DNA from: Cotesia glomerata
Lineage: Eukaryota; Arthropoda; Insecta; Hymenoptera; Braconidae
Assembly (NCBI RefSeq): GCF_020080835.1
Contig: NC_058161.1
Span: 9,675,297-9,739,296 of the forward strand
Direction of reading: 5' to 3'
DNA length: 64,000 nt
Each line of letters opens with the position of its first letter. The stretch's first letter is position 1. The position numbers and the translations under genes were made by a program. Under the pieces are notes generated by a model. That model worked only from the letters and a program-made list of their open reading frames with translations, was not told where the DNA came from and ran no database searches. Positions 37,300 to 49,299 of the stretch are shown piece after piece.

Positions 37300-39622
37300 T
37301 TAAATACCATATGGACTTTGCATCTGTAGGACATTTAAGTGTTCTGGGGTATTCTTAGACATCTCTCTATTACCACTGCCCTCCAGGGGGTTAATTACCC
37401 TACCCATGTACATAATTGTCCCCATTGTTTCGTCTTCAATGTAAAAAATGAAAGGATGGTCGGCATAAAATGTTTGATCTGCTACTTTATTGCCAAAGTT
37501 TACTTCTAAATATATTTAAAAAAAATTAAATTAATATTAATTATACAAAATAATTGCTTATTTAATTAAAAAAAAAAAAAAAATTACCTGTAGCTGCGAA
37601 AGCAGTAGTTCCATTTTCATTGACTTCAATTCCTGCTTTCTGAATAATATCAGATACCATTAAATTTTGACCACGTTTTGTTTTTATAACTTTAGTCAGC
37701 GTTGCTGTGTTGTCAAAAATATCCCGGATACCCAACTAAATTTGTTAATAATAAGAAAAAAAGTTACTAATACTATTGTTGACATTAAGTATAGAAAGAA
37801 TTAATAACTAATAAAATTACATCACGGAGTATCGGCTCAAGATGACTTGTAACATCAAACTTAAAGATTGGAATCGTTACTTCGACTGGTAATCTTTGCA
37901 ATAGCAGTGCGTGTCGTGCTAAAATAAATGGGTTCACTTTGTTGATTAACATATCTAGCCCATCTACAGTCCTCGGTAGGATTATGTTCATTGCAAACTT
38001 GCGACCCTGAAAGTTAAAATAGTTAAATGTTAAAATATGATCACAGATAAAAAAAAAAATAATTATTATTTAAATTGAAATTTACGACGTAAGGGAGACG
38101 TAAAATTTTAGCATCAAGCTCTTGAGATTCTAGGAAATAGTAACTTCCCACAGACGTCATATAGTTGACATCTACGTGCGTATCAGGTGATTGGTAAAAT
38201 TTGTTGAACTTTGATCTGTCTGCAGTAAATTTATTTCCGTTCCAGAGGCCTTTAAAGTAGAGGACATTCATCACCAGCATCATTGAATCTTTAATTGTAG
38301 TTTCTTCGAAAAAAAAAACATCAAGTTAAAGATTTTTTTACATGTACTAGGTAAAGTGAGTAATAAAAATTTGTAATGGATAATTTTATAAATTCAATGA
38401 AGAAAATAAATATATGATACATGAAATACTAAAAATAGTAATATTTTTTTTTTTTTACTTTTTAAATATACTTTATATATCTATGTATTATTAAAAATAA
38501 AAAAATTTATCAGTTCATACCATCATCAATCATTTTCTCAATATTTCCGTTAGTCAGATTTCTAACCCAACTGTTGACATTATTAGCAGTTGTCCGAGCA
38601 TCCGTAAAATTACTGGATACAATATCCGTGTTGTAATATGCTTTAACAATAGAAGCATAGCTTTGTCTTATTGATAAACTATTATTTAAGTAAATTCTTG
38701 TTCCAAGATTCAGAGTATACTCATCAGAAATTGGCTAAAAATATGATGAATTATTATTATTCAATTTTATGTAAAGTATTAAAAAATTAAATTGTTAGAG
38801 AAGAAAATAAAAAATTGATAGCATTATTTTACCTGAAGAGATCGTAAGATAGGTGAAAATTTATCTCTCACATTCCATTCGTTTGCCGGAAGCTGCAAAG
38901 CGCCTGCTAATTCGTAAGCAGTTTGGTCCTGAGCTCCTTCGAACAGTAAAACTAATGCTAATTTCAAGGACACTGGCGAGATCAACACATTACCTTGATA
39001 TTTATTTGCAATTAGCTACAATTAAGCGAAATAAAATTAGTGAAGATGAAACGTATTTAAAAAATTTAAAGTTAATATTTATAAATAATTTTACTTTGTA
39101 CAGGTTCCAATCGAAGACAGTGAAGCGTTCTCCTTGGTATGGAATAAAAATATCATCGCTGTCAGAAATAAATTGTCTTGCTGATTTCACAGATGATCTT
39201 TTAAGTTTGGGTATTATAATTCCATTAGTATCGTCAATAAAATTCACCCATAGGAGTGTCAAATTTATCAGCAGAACTATTAAAAATTCCAAGTTGAATA
39301 AATATATTTTTTATTGTTGGTAATAAAAAAATAATCATTCAATATTGAATGTTATTAAAATTGTCTGTATTTACAACTCGTTTTAATAATAGACATTTCA
39401 ATATAAAATAATTCGGCCTTGACCTTAAGTCAATTAAAATTCAAGGACACTTTTTAGAAACTAAATCTCTCTCTACTTCTAGTGATATTTAAAAATTTTT
39501 AAATAATTTAACTACACATTATTGTTATTAATTTATATAAAAATTTATTAGCAAAAATTGATCTAAATGTTAATTTTAGTAATTAAAAAATAAATTAAGA
39601 AATTACCTATATTTATTTTCAT
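37300..39622 (-). CDS. Serpin 2 (secreted serine protease inhibitor)
   Basis: Paralogue of the neighbouring serpin, 445 aa. Eight exons: 39607-39622, 39095-39276, 38833-39015, 38521-38734, 38086-38288, 37821-38006, 37588-37735 and 37300-37505. Exon 1 is a 16-nt mini-exon giving MKINI, which joins VLLINLTLLWVNF to complete a signal peptide; this join is inferred from GT-AG sites and phase. Exons 3 and 4 (183 and 214 nt) match serpin 1 in length. Motifs: NVLISPVSLKLALVLLFEGA, MNVLYFKGLWNGNKF, and the hinge EVNENGTTAFAAT with Thr at P14. P1 is probably Lys (GNK|V), predicting a trypsin-like target. The distal motif is FYADHPFIFYIED. A ~30-residue C-terminal tail extends beyond the usual GRV-NP end. 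Confidence 0.92.
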
Positions 39623-40192
39623 TTTGCAGTTTTAAATATCAATTTATTTGTTGGGTATTTTTTTTTTTTTTTTTTTTTTTAAATTAATGGAGTCACGTTA
39701 CTTGTTTACTTTTTCAACTTAAATTTTAAATACTGTGAGCATAGCGTGTAATAAAGCTCCCAGTCGCGTCCTGATGTCTCGCGTGTCGGTTTAGATTGTA
39801 ATAAAATGTAAACGTAAAAACCGGCCTGCGGTCATTGGTCGCGCTTTCGATGGACTATAAGAGAGTAGGAGAAGAATGAAGCGAAGAAGGGATCTGGGAA
39901 AACCCAGAAAAATGTTATAAACGTTATTAATTTTATACTTATACACACATAAATTATTATAAAAATTTATCATATCACAACGATAAATTGATTATTTCAA
40001 TATCAATATTTTTCTTTATCTTTATTTATTTCCTATTTAATTTAGTCTACAGACTTACATCTTCAGGCATTTAATTTCCTTGTTTAGAGTTATTTATTTA
40101 TAAAAAAAGTTTTGAAATGAATTTTAATAAAATTATTTTATTTGTAAGTACTAAGATATTGAACCTTGATCATTTTTAAATTTTTATTTCTA
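39623..40192. other. Intergenic, serpin 2 5' flank
   Basis: Contains a poly-T run at about 39660-39680 and the presumed serpin 2 promoter. No supported exon. Confidence 0.55.
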
Positions 40193-40816
40193 TTATTTAG
40201 CACCAGCATTCTGAAGTTGATAATATTTCTGGATAGCACGGTGGACGAAAATTGTTGCTGCATCAAGATTATCTTGAGTCATAAATGCTCTCGCTAATTC
40301 GGACACCTGTTGTTTAACCTGAAAATAAAAAATATTTTTTAATTCTATTTATTAAAAATAAAATTCATAATTATAATCACTTGTTACCTCTTTTTTATCT
40401 AGATTTAGTCCAGAAAACGTTATGCTACAAACAGGAGTGAAAATACAGAGAGATATCGTTATAGCCAATCCCGCGACGAAAAGAGCGGTGAATTGGAAAA
40501 AATATCCAAATGCGCGAGCTCCATAAGAAAGAGCAAAGCTTCTGATGGGCACCAAGCTGGTAATGATTGTTGATAACCAATTGTATGAAGATGATGATGG
40601 TGTTGATGGAACCAATTGTGTATTATCTGACTGAACAGGCTTGTACTCTGGGTAGGTTGGATAGTAGTTGTTTAATGGCAAAGGCTCGTAAGTTACTAGA
40701 GATGGTGTTTGTTGAATTTTTATTCCTTCTGCAGACTGCGGTTGCTGGGTTGTGGGTTCCAATGGTCCTCCGTAAACTGCAGATATTACTACCAAAATTA
40801 TAACTGTGTGATACAT
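40193..40816 (-). CDS. Unrecognised small secreted or membrane protein
   Basis: 184 aa from two exons (40388-40816 and 40193-40318, phase 0 join). I do not recognise the family. Visible features: an N-terminal signal peptide (MYHTVIILVVISAVYGG), a Pro/Gln/Ser/Tyr-rich stretch of about 70 residues with no obvious fold, then a long hydrophobic stretch (about 105-135, FQFTALFVAGLAITISLCIF) followed by two Cys, and a short amphipathic helical end in exon 2 (VSELARAFMTQDNLDAA). This looks like a single-span or membrane-associated secreted-pathway protein. A TATA box and initiator lie about 150 bp upstream, with a probable 5' UTR intron whose acceptor TTTTTAGCAG lies 9 bp before the ATG. The gene model is supported by splice-phase agreement only. 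Confidence 0.6.
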
Positions 40817-41544
40817 TTTAGAGTCTGCTAAAAAGATAAACGATTAAAGTATTTATTAAAAATGTTTAATTAATTTTTTAAATATTTTTTTCTACCAATT
40901 TTTGTTTTTTAAAGAATTCCAGAGCTTGAGAAAATACTCCACTGAAGACTGCGAAATGAAGACTGAGCTATTTATTCATATTTCCTACGTTTTATACCCG
41001 CAAAGATGACATGTCCTTTGTCCTATTCACCAATTGTTGTGTCCTATTTCCTTAAATATGCTATTGAAATTCATGCTTTCAAGAAAATAAGCGTAGTATA
41101 AGCAACACTAAATATTCAACGGTTTTAGGTTTCAATTTTATAATTTTCTTGGTAGATTCTAATATTACACTAATTGATGGTTTAAAGATTATTCTATAAT
41201 AGAAAAACATTTTCTATGTATGAAATCTAATGAAGTGAAAAATCAGCTTAGCACTAGGAAAGTAAAATACAATAAGTTTGAAAAAACTAATAATTTTTTA
41301 ATACTCTTAACAATGTTATAAAATCTTGTAATTGATTAATTTATAGTTATAAATTACATTTATCACGAGATTTATCTTTTAGTCAGTAATAAAATAAAAA
41401 AATATCTTTTAATAGCAATGTATTATCCCGTCACTACGAGAAAAAATGTATAAATTCAAAATTATCGATAACAACAATTACTGAATTTAATCTTATACCA
41501 CAAATCCTTTTTATAATAATTTATGTAATTATATGCGAGTGTAA
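40817..41544. other. Intergenic region upstream of the small secreted gene
   Basis: Carries the promoter and 5' UTR of the small secreted-protein gene, then AT-rich sequence up to the FANCM stop codon. Confidence 0.55.
40961..40996 (-). promoter_or_regulatory. TATA box plus initiator of the small secreted-protein gene
   Basis: On the minus strand, TATAAA at 40996-40991 is followed about 31 bp downstream by CTCAGTC, an arthropod initiator (TCAGT type), at 40966-40961. The spacing is typical. It lies ~150 bp before the start codon, with a predicted 5' UTR intron between. Confidence 0.65.
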
Positions 41545-44500
41545 TTATGACATCTTATTTTTTAACAAAATTGATTCATCAGCAATTTGAGCGCGTATTA
41601 CTTCAATGTCATCACCGCTGCTATCAGAATCAATTATTATCCTTTTACGCTTAGAACGAGTATCTTTTGAGACATCACGTTTTCTTTTTCTATTCCTTGA
41701 TTTATTTCTATTTAATCCAACTTCTTCGATTACCGTTATTTCTTCAGAAGAAAGTTCGTTTAGAACTTCATCGCCATCTTCTACACAAAACGAATCCTAT
41801 ACAGGAAAATTTATTTTTTAATGAATTAATTTAATAAAATCAACCTTTAGAAAATTAAAAAAAATATATACTTACATAAAGATACGAGTTAGGTTCATCA
41901 GAAATGATTTGAGAATAAATTTGTACTTCAGGAGAAATTGGTTTAGGTTGTTTGATTATAAATTTACCGGGTCTGCGCGGACTCCGTACACTCTGAAGAT
42001 AGTGAGCTTTCATGTCAACAGAATTATCATGGTACTGAGTATAACTGACGAAATCCTGAAGATCTTTGCCATCATCATCTTCAGAGTATTCTGATGAATG
42101 ATCTTCATCTGAAGATACGTCAGCTTCGTCATCAATAAAATTATTTTTTCTCCTCCGTTTCTTCCGATGATGTTCTCTCAACTTCTGTTTCTTTGGAAAA
42201 CTATCAAGTGAGGTAGACTTTTTGGTTTCAATCCATGAAGAAGTTGACTGTACACCTGGTTTAGACGATGATAACTTTGAAACAACTTTGGAAGTTGCAG
42301 CAAACTTATTCAAGTTTGACGTAGATAATGACTTTGGACTATTGACTTTTGGAAGAAATGAATCCGCTTTAGCATTATTTTTTGGTGGAGAATCATAAGT
42401 TCGGCCATTGCCTACACTTAAGCGGCTCTGGAAAACATTTTTAACAATCTTCGTTGGTGCAAAATCACTGTCCGAGTCTGAAGAATCCTTTCGAGGTCTG
42501 GATTTAGGATTAAAAGTTAGGATGGGAAGATAATTTTTTTGCGGTTTTTTCGATTTTACTGAATTTCCTTGTTGGATTGTTTTTTTCTCAGCCGTTTTTG
42601 TCGACAACCAATTCGGATTATTTTTTTTTTGACTTTTCTGCAAACAAATTTTATCTGCAATTGACGTTGATTGCTTACTCGTTGGAGCAGTAGTTGTATA
42701 AATAGTTGATGGATTACTTCCGAAGTATTTACACTCTGTAATCGGTGCAGATGATGTCTCAAAATCACTGTCCCAATCACAATCATTAACATACGTTTCT
42801 ATTAAATTAGTATCTACAGTAATAGGCTCTAGTGGCAAATTCCTATCATTTTTTTTCAATTGCACAGGACTAGAACAACTCAATGGCAAAGTATTCTTCA
42901 AATTATCCAATTCTTTTAATTGATTAACTTTACTCTCACTATCTTTCCCTGTACTCTCACTCTTTTTATCCGAATTTAACTTTTCGACATCACGTAATTG
43001 TTCTTCGAGATCCGAATCAGCGACCAAACTTTCACAATCAAAAATATCATCATCTGAAAGCGTAGTACAATGAATTTTTTCATAAGACTCGCCCACCACT
43101 TGCAATGACTTTTTATTTGAAAAGTCAAGTGTACGATTAAATTTTGATTGATTTGACCTACGGTGGCTTGAACTCTTCACTAAATCAGGTGAATGACAAT
43201 CATCTTTTTTATTTTCACTTTTTTCTTCATTACTCATTTTTATTAGTTTATTCATCGTAGGTTTTTTAATATTATTTATTGAGCTTTGTGAATTCTTGAC
43301 TAGATTTGGATTTCTAACATCATTCAAAACATTTTCCAGTTTTTTGACAGGTGAAATTTTGATAATTTTGTCTTGTGATTTAATATTTTTTTGAAAAACT
43401 TTTTTTTCCAAAGAACCAAAATCACTATCAAAATCAATGTTGTCAAAATTATCTTGAGTTAAAACTTGATTTGAAATTTCTATATTATTTGTATTTTGAC
43501 TTTTAATAGGTTGTGTTAGGTTGGGTTTATTTATTATTAACGTATCAGAGTCAGTCACAGGAAGAGTGTCTGCTTCTAAATTATTTACCAATACTGTATC
43601 TGCTTCTAAATTATTTACCCGCACTGTATCTCTATCTAAATTATTTACTCTCTCCGTATCTGTTTTTAAATTATATACTAATACTGTTTCAGGTTTTACA
43701 TTATTTATTATCTGTAGCTCAGATTCTAAATCAACTACCCGAGTATCTTTTTCAAAATCACTAACCGGAATAGTGTCGGTTTCTATTTTATCGATTAATA
43801 CTGTATCAGCCTCATAATTATTTGTCGCAGGTACAATATACGATTCACGTACATCAATCAGAACATTAGTTGCTTGCCTAGTTGAATTTAAATTATTCTC
43901 ACACTTTTTAGAATTTTCAATAATCTCAACACTCTCATCTGAAGAAGTATTCAGTAAATCCTCAAATGCTCCACCTGTCACAACAGAACTCTTGTTTAAG
44001 GTACCCTCTTTGAAACTTTGCTCATTTTTATTCGTGACATCAAGAAAGTCAGTCAAATTGATCCTTTCATGAGCCGGAAGAACTTCATCCGGTCCATACA
44101 AGTCCTCTTCGTCGGTAGAGTCGTCCAGCAACGCTTCAAATTTACTTTTCTGAAGAAATAACTCATTTTGCTTACTGCTATCACTTTTATTTTGGTAATT
44201 ACTTCGATTTCCGTACTTATAATCAACCTGACTATCACGATCTTGATTGTAATCAACGAAATCATTGTCCCAGTTATCCATGTCATCATTGAAAAACTCA
44301 GAAAACTCATTACCCTTTTCCTCAGCTGGCTGTACATATTCCGTTAACGATAAAATACAATCTAGAATTCTAAGGGACGGTATTTTTAAGTTTTCTAATA
44401 TATCTTCTTCACAATCCATGAAATTCGGCATAAATGTAAAGTTCAAGACTCTAATTTGCTTCTTCAAAACTTTTTCCGACTCTTTCATCGCGCACAGTGT

Positions 44501-46594
44501 GAGAAAATTCGAAGCTTCAAGATCCGAGGACAAAATTTTAGCATCAATAGGCTTTATTCTTACAGCGTTGATATTCAATTTGCTGATGACTGTCGGTACT
44601 ATTCGCGGTACTTCTTCAACTCGCATACAAACAACTTCATCATCTTGCATACTACTGTCCCTACAATTAGAAGCGTTTGAGTTTTGAAAAAAATTCATCA
44701 GTGATGACTGTTTCCCTTTTTTCGTACGTGGTTTATTGACTTTATTTATCGATTCATCAACATCTATATTCATCTCGACTTCATCCTCGAAACTGTCTTT
44801 CAATTTCTTTTTTGTGTACTTTCGTTTAAGCTGCGTTTTATTCTTTTTCGCATCGCTGGATTTCTTTTTAGACCTAGCTCGCGGTGTCACTGGTATCACA
44901 GTCATTTTCATCCTGCAGCACTCTGGATTCAAGTCATCAGGAATCATCCGCGGAGAGTTGTCGTTCAATACCTCTCTGATTTGTTTCGACTGTAAAACTT
45001 TAGTGTTGAGATTATCCTTGGATATCAAAGCAGACTTCAACGTTTGGTGTTCTTTAGAGTCTGTAACAAGAACTATGACCCGACCATCACGTTTCCTTCC
45101 AGTTCGACCAATTCTTTGCACCAAACGCGTGGGTGTTTTTCCAGTGGTATCGAAACAAACGATCAAGTCAACTTCTCCAACATCCAAACCCTCTTCGCCT
45201 ACTGATGTAGAAATTAAAACATTCACTTTGTTGTTGCGAAAATCTTCAATCGCTCGTTTCTGCTGTGCTTGCTTCATTAAATGAGCCTGACCGACAAATA
45301 TTTGTGGCCTTATCAGCGGCTGTAATTTATACAACGAGACATAAATTTCGCTAACTGACTCTCTAAATTCTGAAAAAACAATAACTCGCGTACTGACATT
45401 ATTCTTCTGAGCGTTAGTGAAATATTCGGTGAGTATTTTTTGTAACCTCTCGTATTTACGATGACCGTACACAATATTCATATCAGCGAATGCCTTATCA
45501 TTACCGTCCATCAATGCTTGTATATTTGGAAATTCACCAAGGTAATGACCAACTTCCTCCAGTAAATCCTGTAACTCAGGTTTGTCATTAATCCAGGGTT
45601 TATCTGAGTGATTTTGATAGAATTTATGAAACGTTCTCAGCCCGTGATAAATCATCAAATCCTTGGCATAGACCATCGTTGACAAAATGTTTATCGTATT
45701 GTACAACTCACCATAATTGAACCTCTTGTTTCGGTTCTTTTGAAGATCATTGCGTATGTAAAACATTTTCCCTTTGCTTAGTGACGAAATATCCATTTTA
45801 ATAATATTATTTTTAAGTAAAACTCGATACACCGGATCCATTATATTCATGTATCTATCATAAAAACGTTTGAAATCGTCATTCATACCGACCTCAACGA
45901 TCTGCATATTTTTCTGATTGATGTACGGTAGAATATCTGGCGAAGAATCATCTCTTAATTCTAAACGCGAGATGTGAAGATTACGAATTACTTCTTGTAC
46001 TGCTTCTAATTTGCTTCCAGGTGTTGCTGAAAGAGCTACGAGTCTATAATATTCATTTTTTTCATTAAGTAAACGTACACACTCGCAGTAAGCGTGCTTA
46101 CCTAGGGCACGATGTGCCTCGTCGATTATCACACACTTGACCAATTCTTTAGGGATTATATCTTTCGCCAAATCATACTGAAAAGTTTGGGGTGTCGCGA
46201 ATATCACACGTCTTTCGTGCCAAGCAACCTTACGTTCCTTTTGATGAATCACACCCGTCAATTGTATTGTCTGGCTGATGGGAATTCCCATGATGTCATG
46301 GCACGCTTCAATTTGCTGCGCCACCAGAGGTTTCGTGGGTGCCAAGAATACAATTATACCTCGAGGGTACCAGCGCCAAAAATTGTACATCACTACTGCA
46401 GCAATGAATGTCTTACCCAATCCAGTTGGCAAGCACACCAGGGTGTTTTGAAATAACGCTGTTTTTACAATTGAAAATTGGTACTCCCTCACAGGGTAGT
46501 TCTCAGGATAAATCCATCTTTTACCAGCTGACTTGTCAAACCCGACAGTGCTTGGATCCGTTGAAAACAACGGCTCCTGAGACAGGAGATCCAT
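41545..46594 (-). CDS. FANCM: Fanconi anaemia group M helicase/translocase
   Basis: DNA translocase that remodels stalled forks and interstrand-crosslink-blocked DNA, in the nucleus. A giant exon (41876-46594) plus a short last exon (41545-41796) give 1656 aa. The SF2 helicase core is at the N-terminus: YQFSIVKTAL, Walker A PTGLGKT (56-62), PTKPLVAQQ, DEAH (158-161), SATPGSK, then the second RecA domain with VIVFSEFR, ISTSVGEEGLDV and QRIGRTGRKRDGRV. The remainder is long, acidic/Ser-rich and poorly structured, with a ~10-residue tandem repeat (about 43530-43720). The conserved DSFCVEDGDEV and basic KRKR patches are in exon 2. No ERCC4-type nuclease or (HhH)2 domain is visible at the C-terminus, as in fly FANCM and unlike vertebrate FANCM. 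The ATG at 46594 is preceded by CA and a 29-base A tract. Confidence 0.93.
43530..43720 (-). repeat. 30-bp tandem repeat within FANCM
   Basis: Imperfect ten-residue units of the form V-N-N-L-E-A-D-T-V-L are repeated at least four times in the disordered middle of FANCM, with decayed units on either side up to about 43830. The DNA repeats AAATTATTTACC...ACTGTATCT every 30 bases. Confidence 0.8.
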
Positions 46595-46596
46595 TG

Positions 46597-46627
<31 letters not shown>

Positions 46628-47604
46628 CGCTTAGCTTCTGAAAATTTATTGATTTAATTAAGATTTTGTTTTTTTTTATAATTATTGGATTTTATTAAAC
46701 TTACTTGAGATAAAATTATGAGTGACAGTAACACTCATCGTGTATTTCTGATGATTTTTCCATTTTGTTAATAATTTTGACAACTACCATAATTGATAAA
46801 CAAAAAAAAATTTTCAAAACTTTGATAGGGAAATCAAAATAATGTATTTATTTACACGACAATGACAATTGCGCGCGATGAGTACTATGAGTACAGATAA
46901 CCTATAAAATAAATGTTGATACTCAATATCAATGACAGATGTCGCTTACGAAAATTTTTAAAAATGAATTTAGAAAATATTTTATAATTTTAAGTTAACT
47001 TAAAAAGTATGAAAATTGAGAAATTAATAATGTGTTATACTAAAGTATTTTTATTTAACTAAGTGCTTATAAAATTTTAACTATGTCAGAATAACTTTAA
47101 TAACTCAACTACTTTAATCCTTCAGTACCCACGTTCTTTTTAGTGTCTCACTTGCACTGCAGCGACATCCTATAAGTTGAATGTTGTTGCGTGAGAAAAA
47201 TTCTTATAGCGAGGGTACTGAAGGGTTAAATTCTACTTAACTTACAACAAATTTCATTACAAGTTATAAGTACTGCTTACAGGCTACGAATGAATATTCA
47301 AGACTTTAGAAACTCAGTCTTATTAATGCATCAAAGTAATTAATTCATCAAATATGTAGTAGTCAATTATTTAATAATTTTATTATACTACAAAGGATAT
47401 AAAATTGTATGGTAAACTATTTTATTTTTATAATAAAAAAAAAATTACAGATATATTTTACACATGTTTGTTTAAAAAATAAATACTTTTAATAATGATT
47501 TACTGTGACTGATTTTATATTTAAGTCTGATAAAAAAATTTTTTTCGCAAGCTGTAAGATTAATGAGGAAAAAAATTTTCCCTTTCCTTTGGTTTATTGG
47601 TTTA
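46595..47604. other. Intergenic, FANCM 5' / MCRS1 3'
   Basis: Starts with the poly-T tract at 46597-46625 (poly-A on the FANCM strand), which lies two bases upstream of its start codon. The rest is AT-rich without a recognised feature. Confidence 0.6.
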
Positions 47605-49299
47605 CTACTGCATTTGTGTATAATTAAATTTAGCTGTTTCCTGACGTATCACTGATATTAAATCTTGATTTATTAAGAATATGAATCGGAGCCCAGAAAT
47701 CTAAAAAATACGTTTTTTTATTAATGAGCAAAAAATTATTTCGTCCTCGAGTATCGTATTACACGAAATTACAATGAAATTCATTAAATAATTACCTCAA
47801 TAACACTATTGTTATTTAATTTCATTTTATTTCCAGCTAATATCGGTCTACTGTCAACAAAAATAGGTCGTTTCCCTTCAGAAGAAATGAAAAAATCTCC
47901 ATTATTTCTCAAGCGAATAGTTCCCTGTCGACGTGAAATTTTCCAAGCCGGTCCTTCAAGCGATAAATCTACATCAACGTTATGATCTTTTGTTGACCGA
48001 CCAACTGTAATCTTTTTTAAACAAACAATTAATAATAATGAATATTCAATAGTAATAATTATTAATAAATAAATTTACCTCTTTAGATCTCATTAAATAA
48101 CGTACAAGTCTCCCACGCAGAATGGCCAATGTCTGATTATCGAAATCTGGTGGATTAGTACCCGCGACATTGTCAACAAGTACTTGCCATCTACTTAATT
48201 CATTTTCCAATACTCTAATTTCTTTTTTATTTTTTCGATCAAAAATAGTCATCTCAGAGTCATTGAGTTCATCTTTTTGTTCAGACAATTCCATATCATT
48301 AAGCGCATCTTCAGCATCAGAAAAATTAAGAATATGTTCACCGCGAGACATCTGCTGAATAGTTTGATCAGGCAATAAATGATACTGTTTCATTAGCTGC
48401 CAGTGCGCCATCAGAGCTTTAGCGGTTCTTGCTGGATAAAATGCTTGAGCATTGGTCTCCAAAAGTTTCTGGAATGTTTCTAACATCGGCTGGGATGTCT
48501 GCAATATTAAATATTTTAAAGACCAGATTAATAGAAACTAGTGACTCTAAAAAATTCAAGTGTTTGTATTTACTATTTTATAATTATTAAAACCTACCGA
48601 TTTAACTGTACCAAGGAGATCTTCTTCAGCTTTGCTATATAAAGTACGGGCTTGCACGCTGGCTATTAATTCAGGATGCAAGTTTCTCATCGCTTGTACA
48701 GCAACTCGAGACACATTGCTGTCATAAAGTAACGCATACCATCTCTGCTGAATTTCTTGCAGAGTGAAACGACATGAAAATTTAGTACCTCTGTGAACCA
48801 TTTTCAAATCGTTGGTCTGCTGGACACCAGTGATGAGTGCGAGGTCGTCAGTTGGTTTCCATCTGCCCAAATCCTTTGTCGCGTTTACTGAATGTGGATG
48901 ATTTTTATTCTTCTTACTCTTCCTCCCTGATGTGTTGGTTCCTGGCTGTCTGCTGGGACGTCGGTTGATGCGGTCTGGCTGGAGTATCACTGGTACTGTG
49001 ATTGTATGCACTACCGGTGATTGAGGTACAACATCCATCGGGGCGGTTGAAACTGAGACACTTCGTGATCGTGAATTAGATTTAGTACTAGATGCTGGTG
49101 GTTGGAGATTGAAAGTTGTCTCCACCAATTCATCATCAAATTTTCTACGTTTTATTGTACGCGATGAACTAAAAAAATTTCAATTATTACATCTGAATAT
49201 TTACTTTATTCATGGTAATAATTATTGATAAAATGATTATTGGTTTTTTGTTTACCTGCGGCGTTTTGTTCCCATTGAATCAATACTTGATGGTTCCAT
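47605..49299 (-). CDS. MCRS1: Microspherule protein 1
   Basis: Nuclear FHA-domain subunit of the NSL acetyltransferase and INO80 remodelling complexes; vertebrate MCRS1 also works at spindle microtubule minus ends. Five exons: 49256-49299, 48598-49168, 48079-48498, 47796-48011 and 47605-47700; 448 aa. The N-terminus shows KRRSSSRTIKRRKFDDELVE, then a Ser/Pro-rich region and a basic GRKSKKNKNH patch. The MCRS N-terminal domain follows (LGRWKPTDDLALITGVQQTN, CRFTLQEIQQRWYALLYD). A coiled segment ends SRWQVLVDNV. The FHA domain spans exons 3-5: ILRGRLVRYLMRSKEITVGR, SRRQGTIRLRNNGDFFISSE, and VDSRPILAGNKMKL. Human MCRS1 is 462 aa. It shares a head-to-head upstream region with ZNF706. Confidence 0.93.

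Noticed and set aside
43513..45284. Several open frames on the plus strand across FANCM
   Set aside because: They are antisense shadows of the giant FANCM exon; the minus frame has strong helicase motifs.
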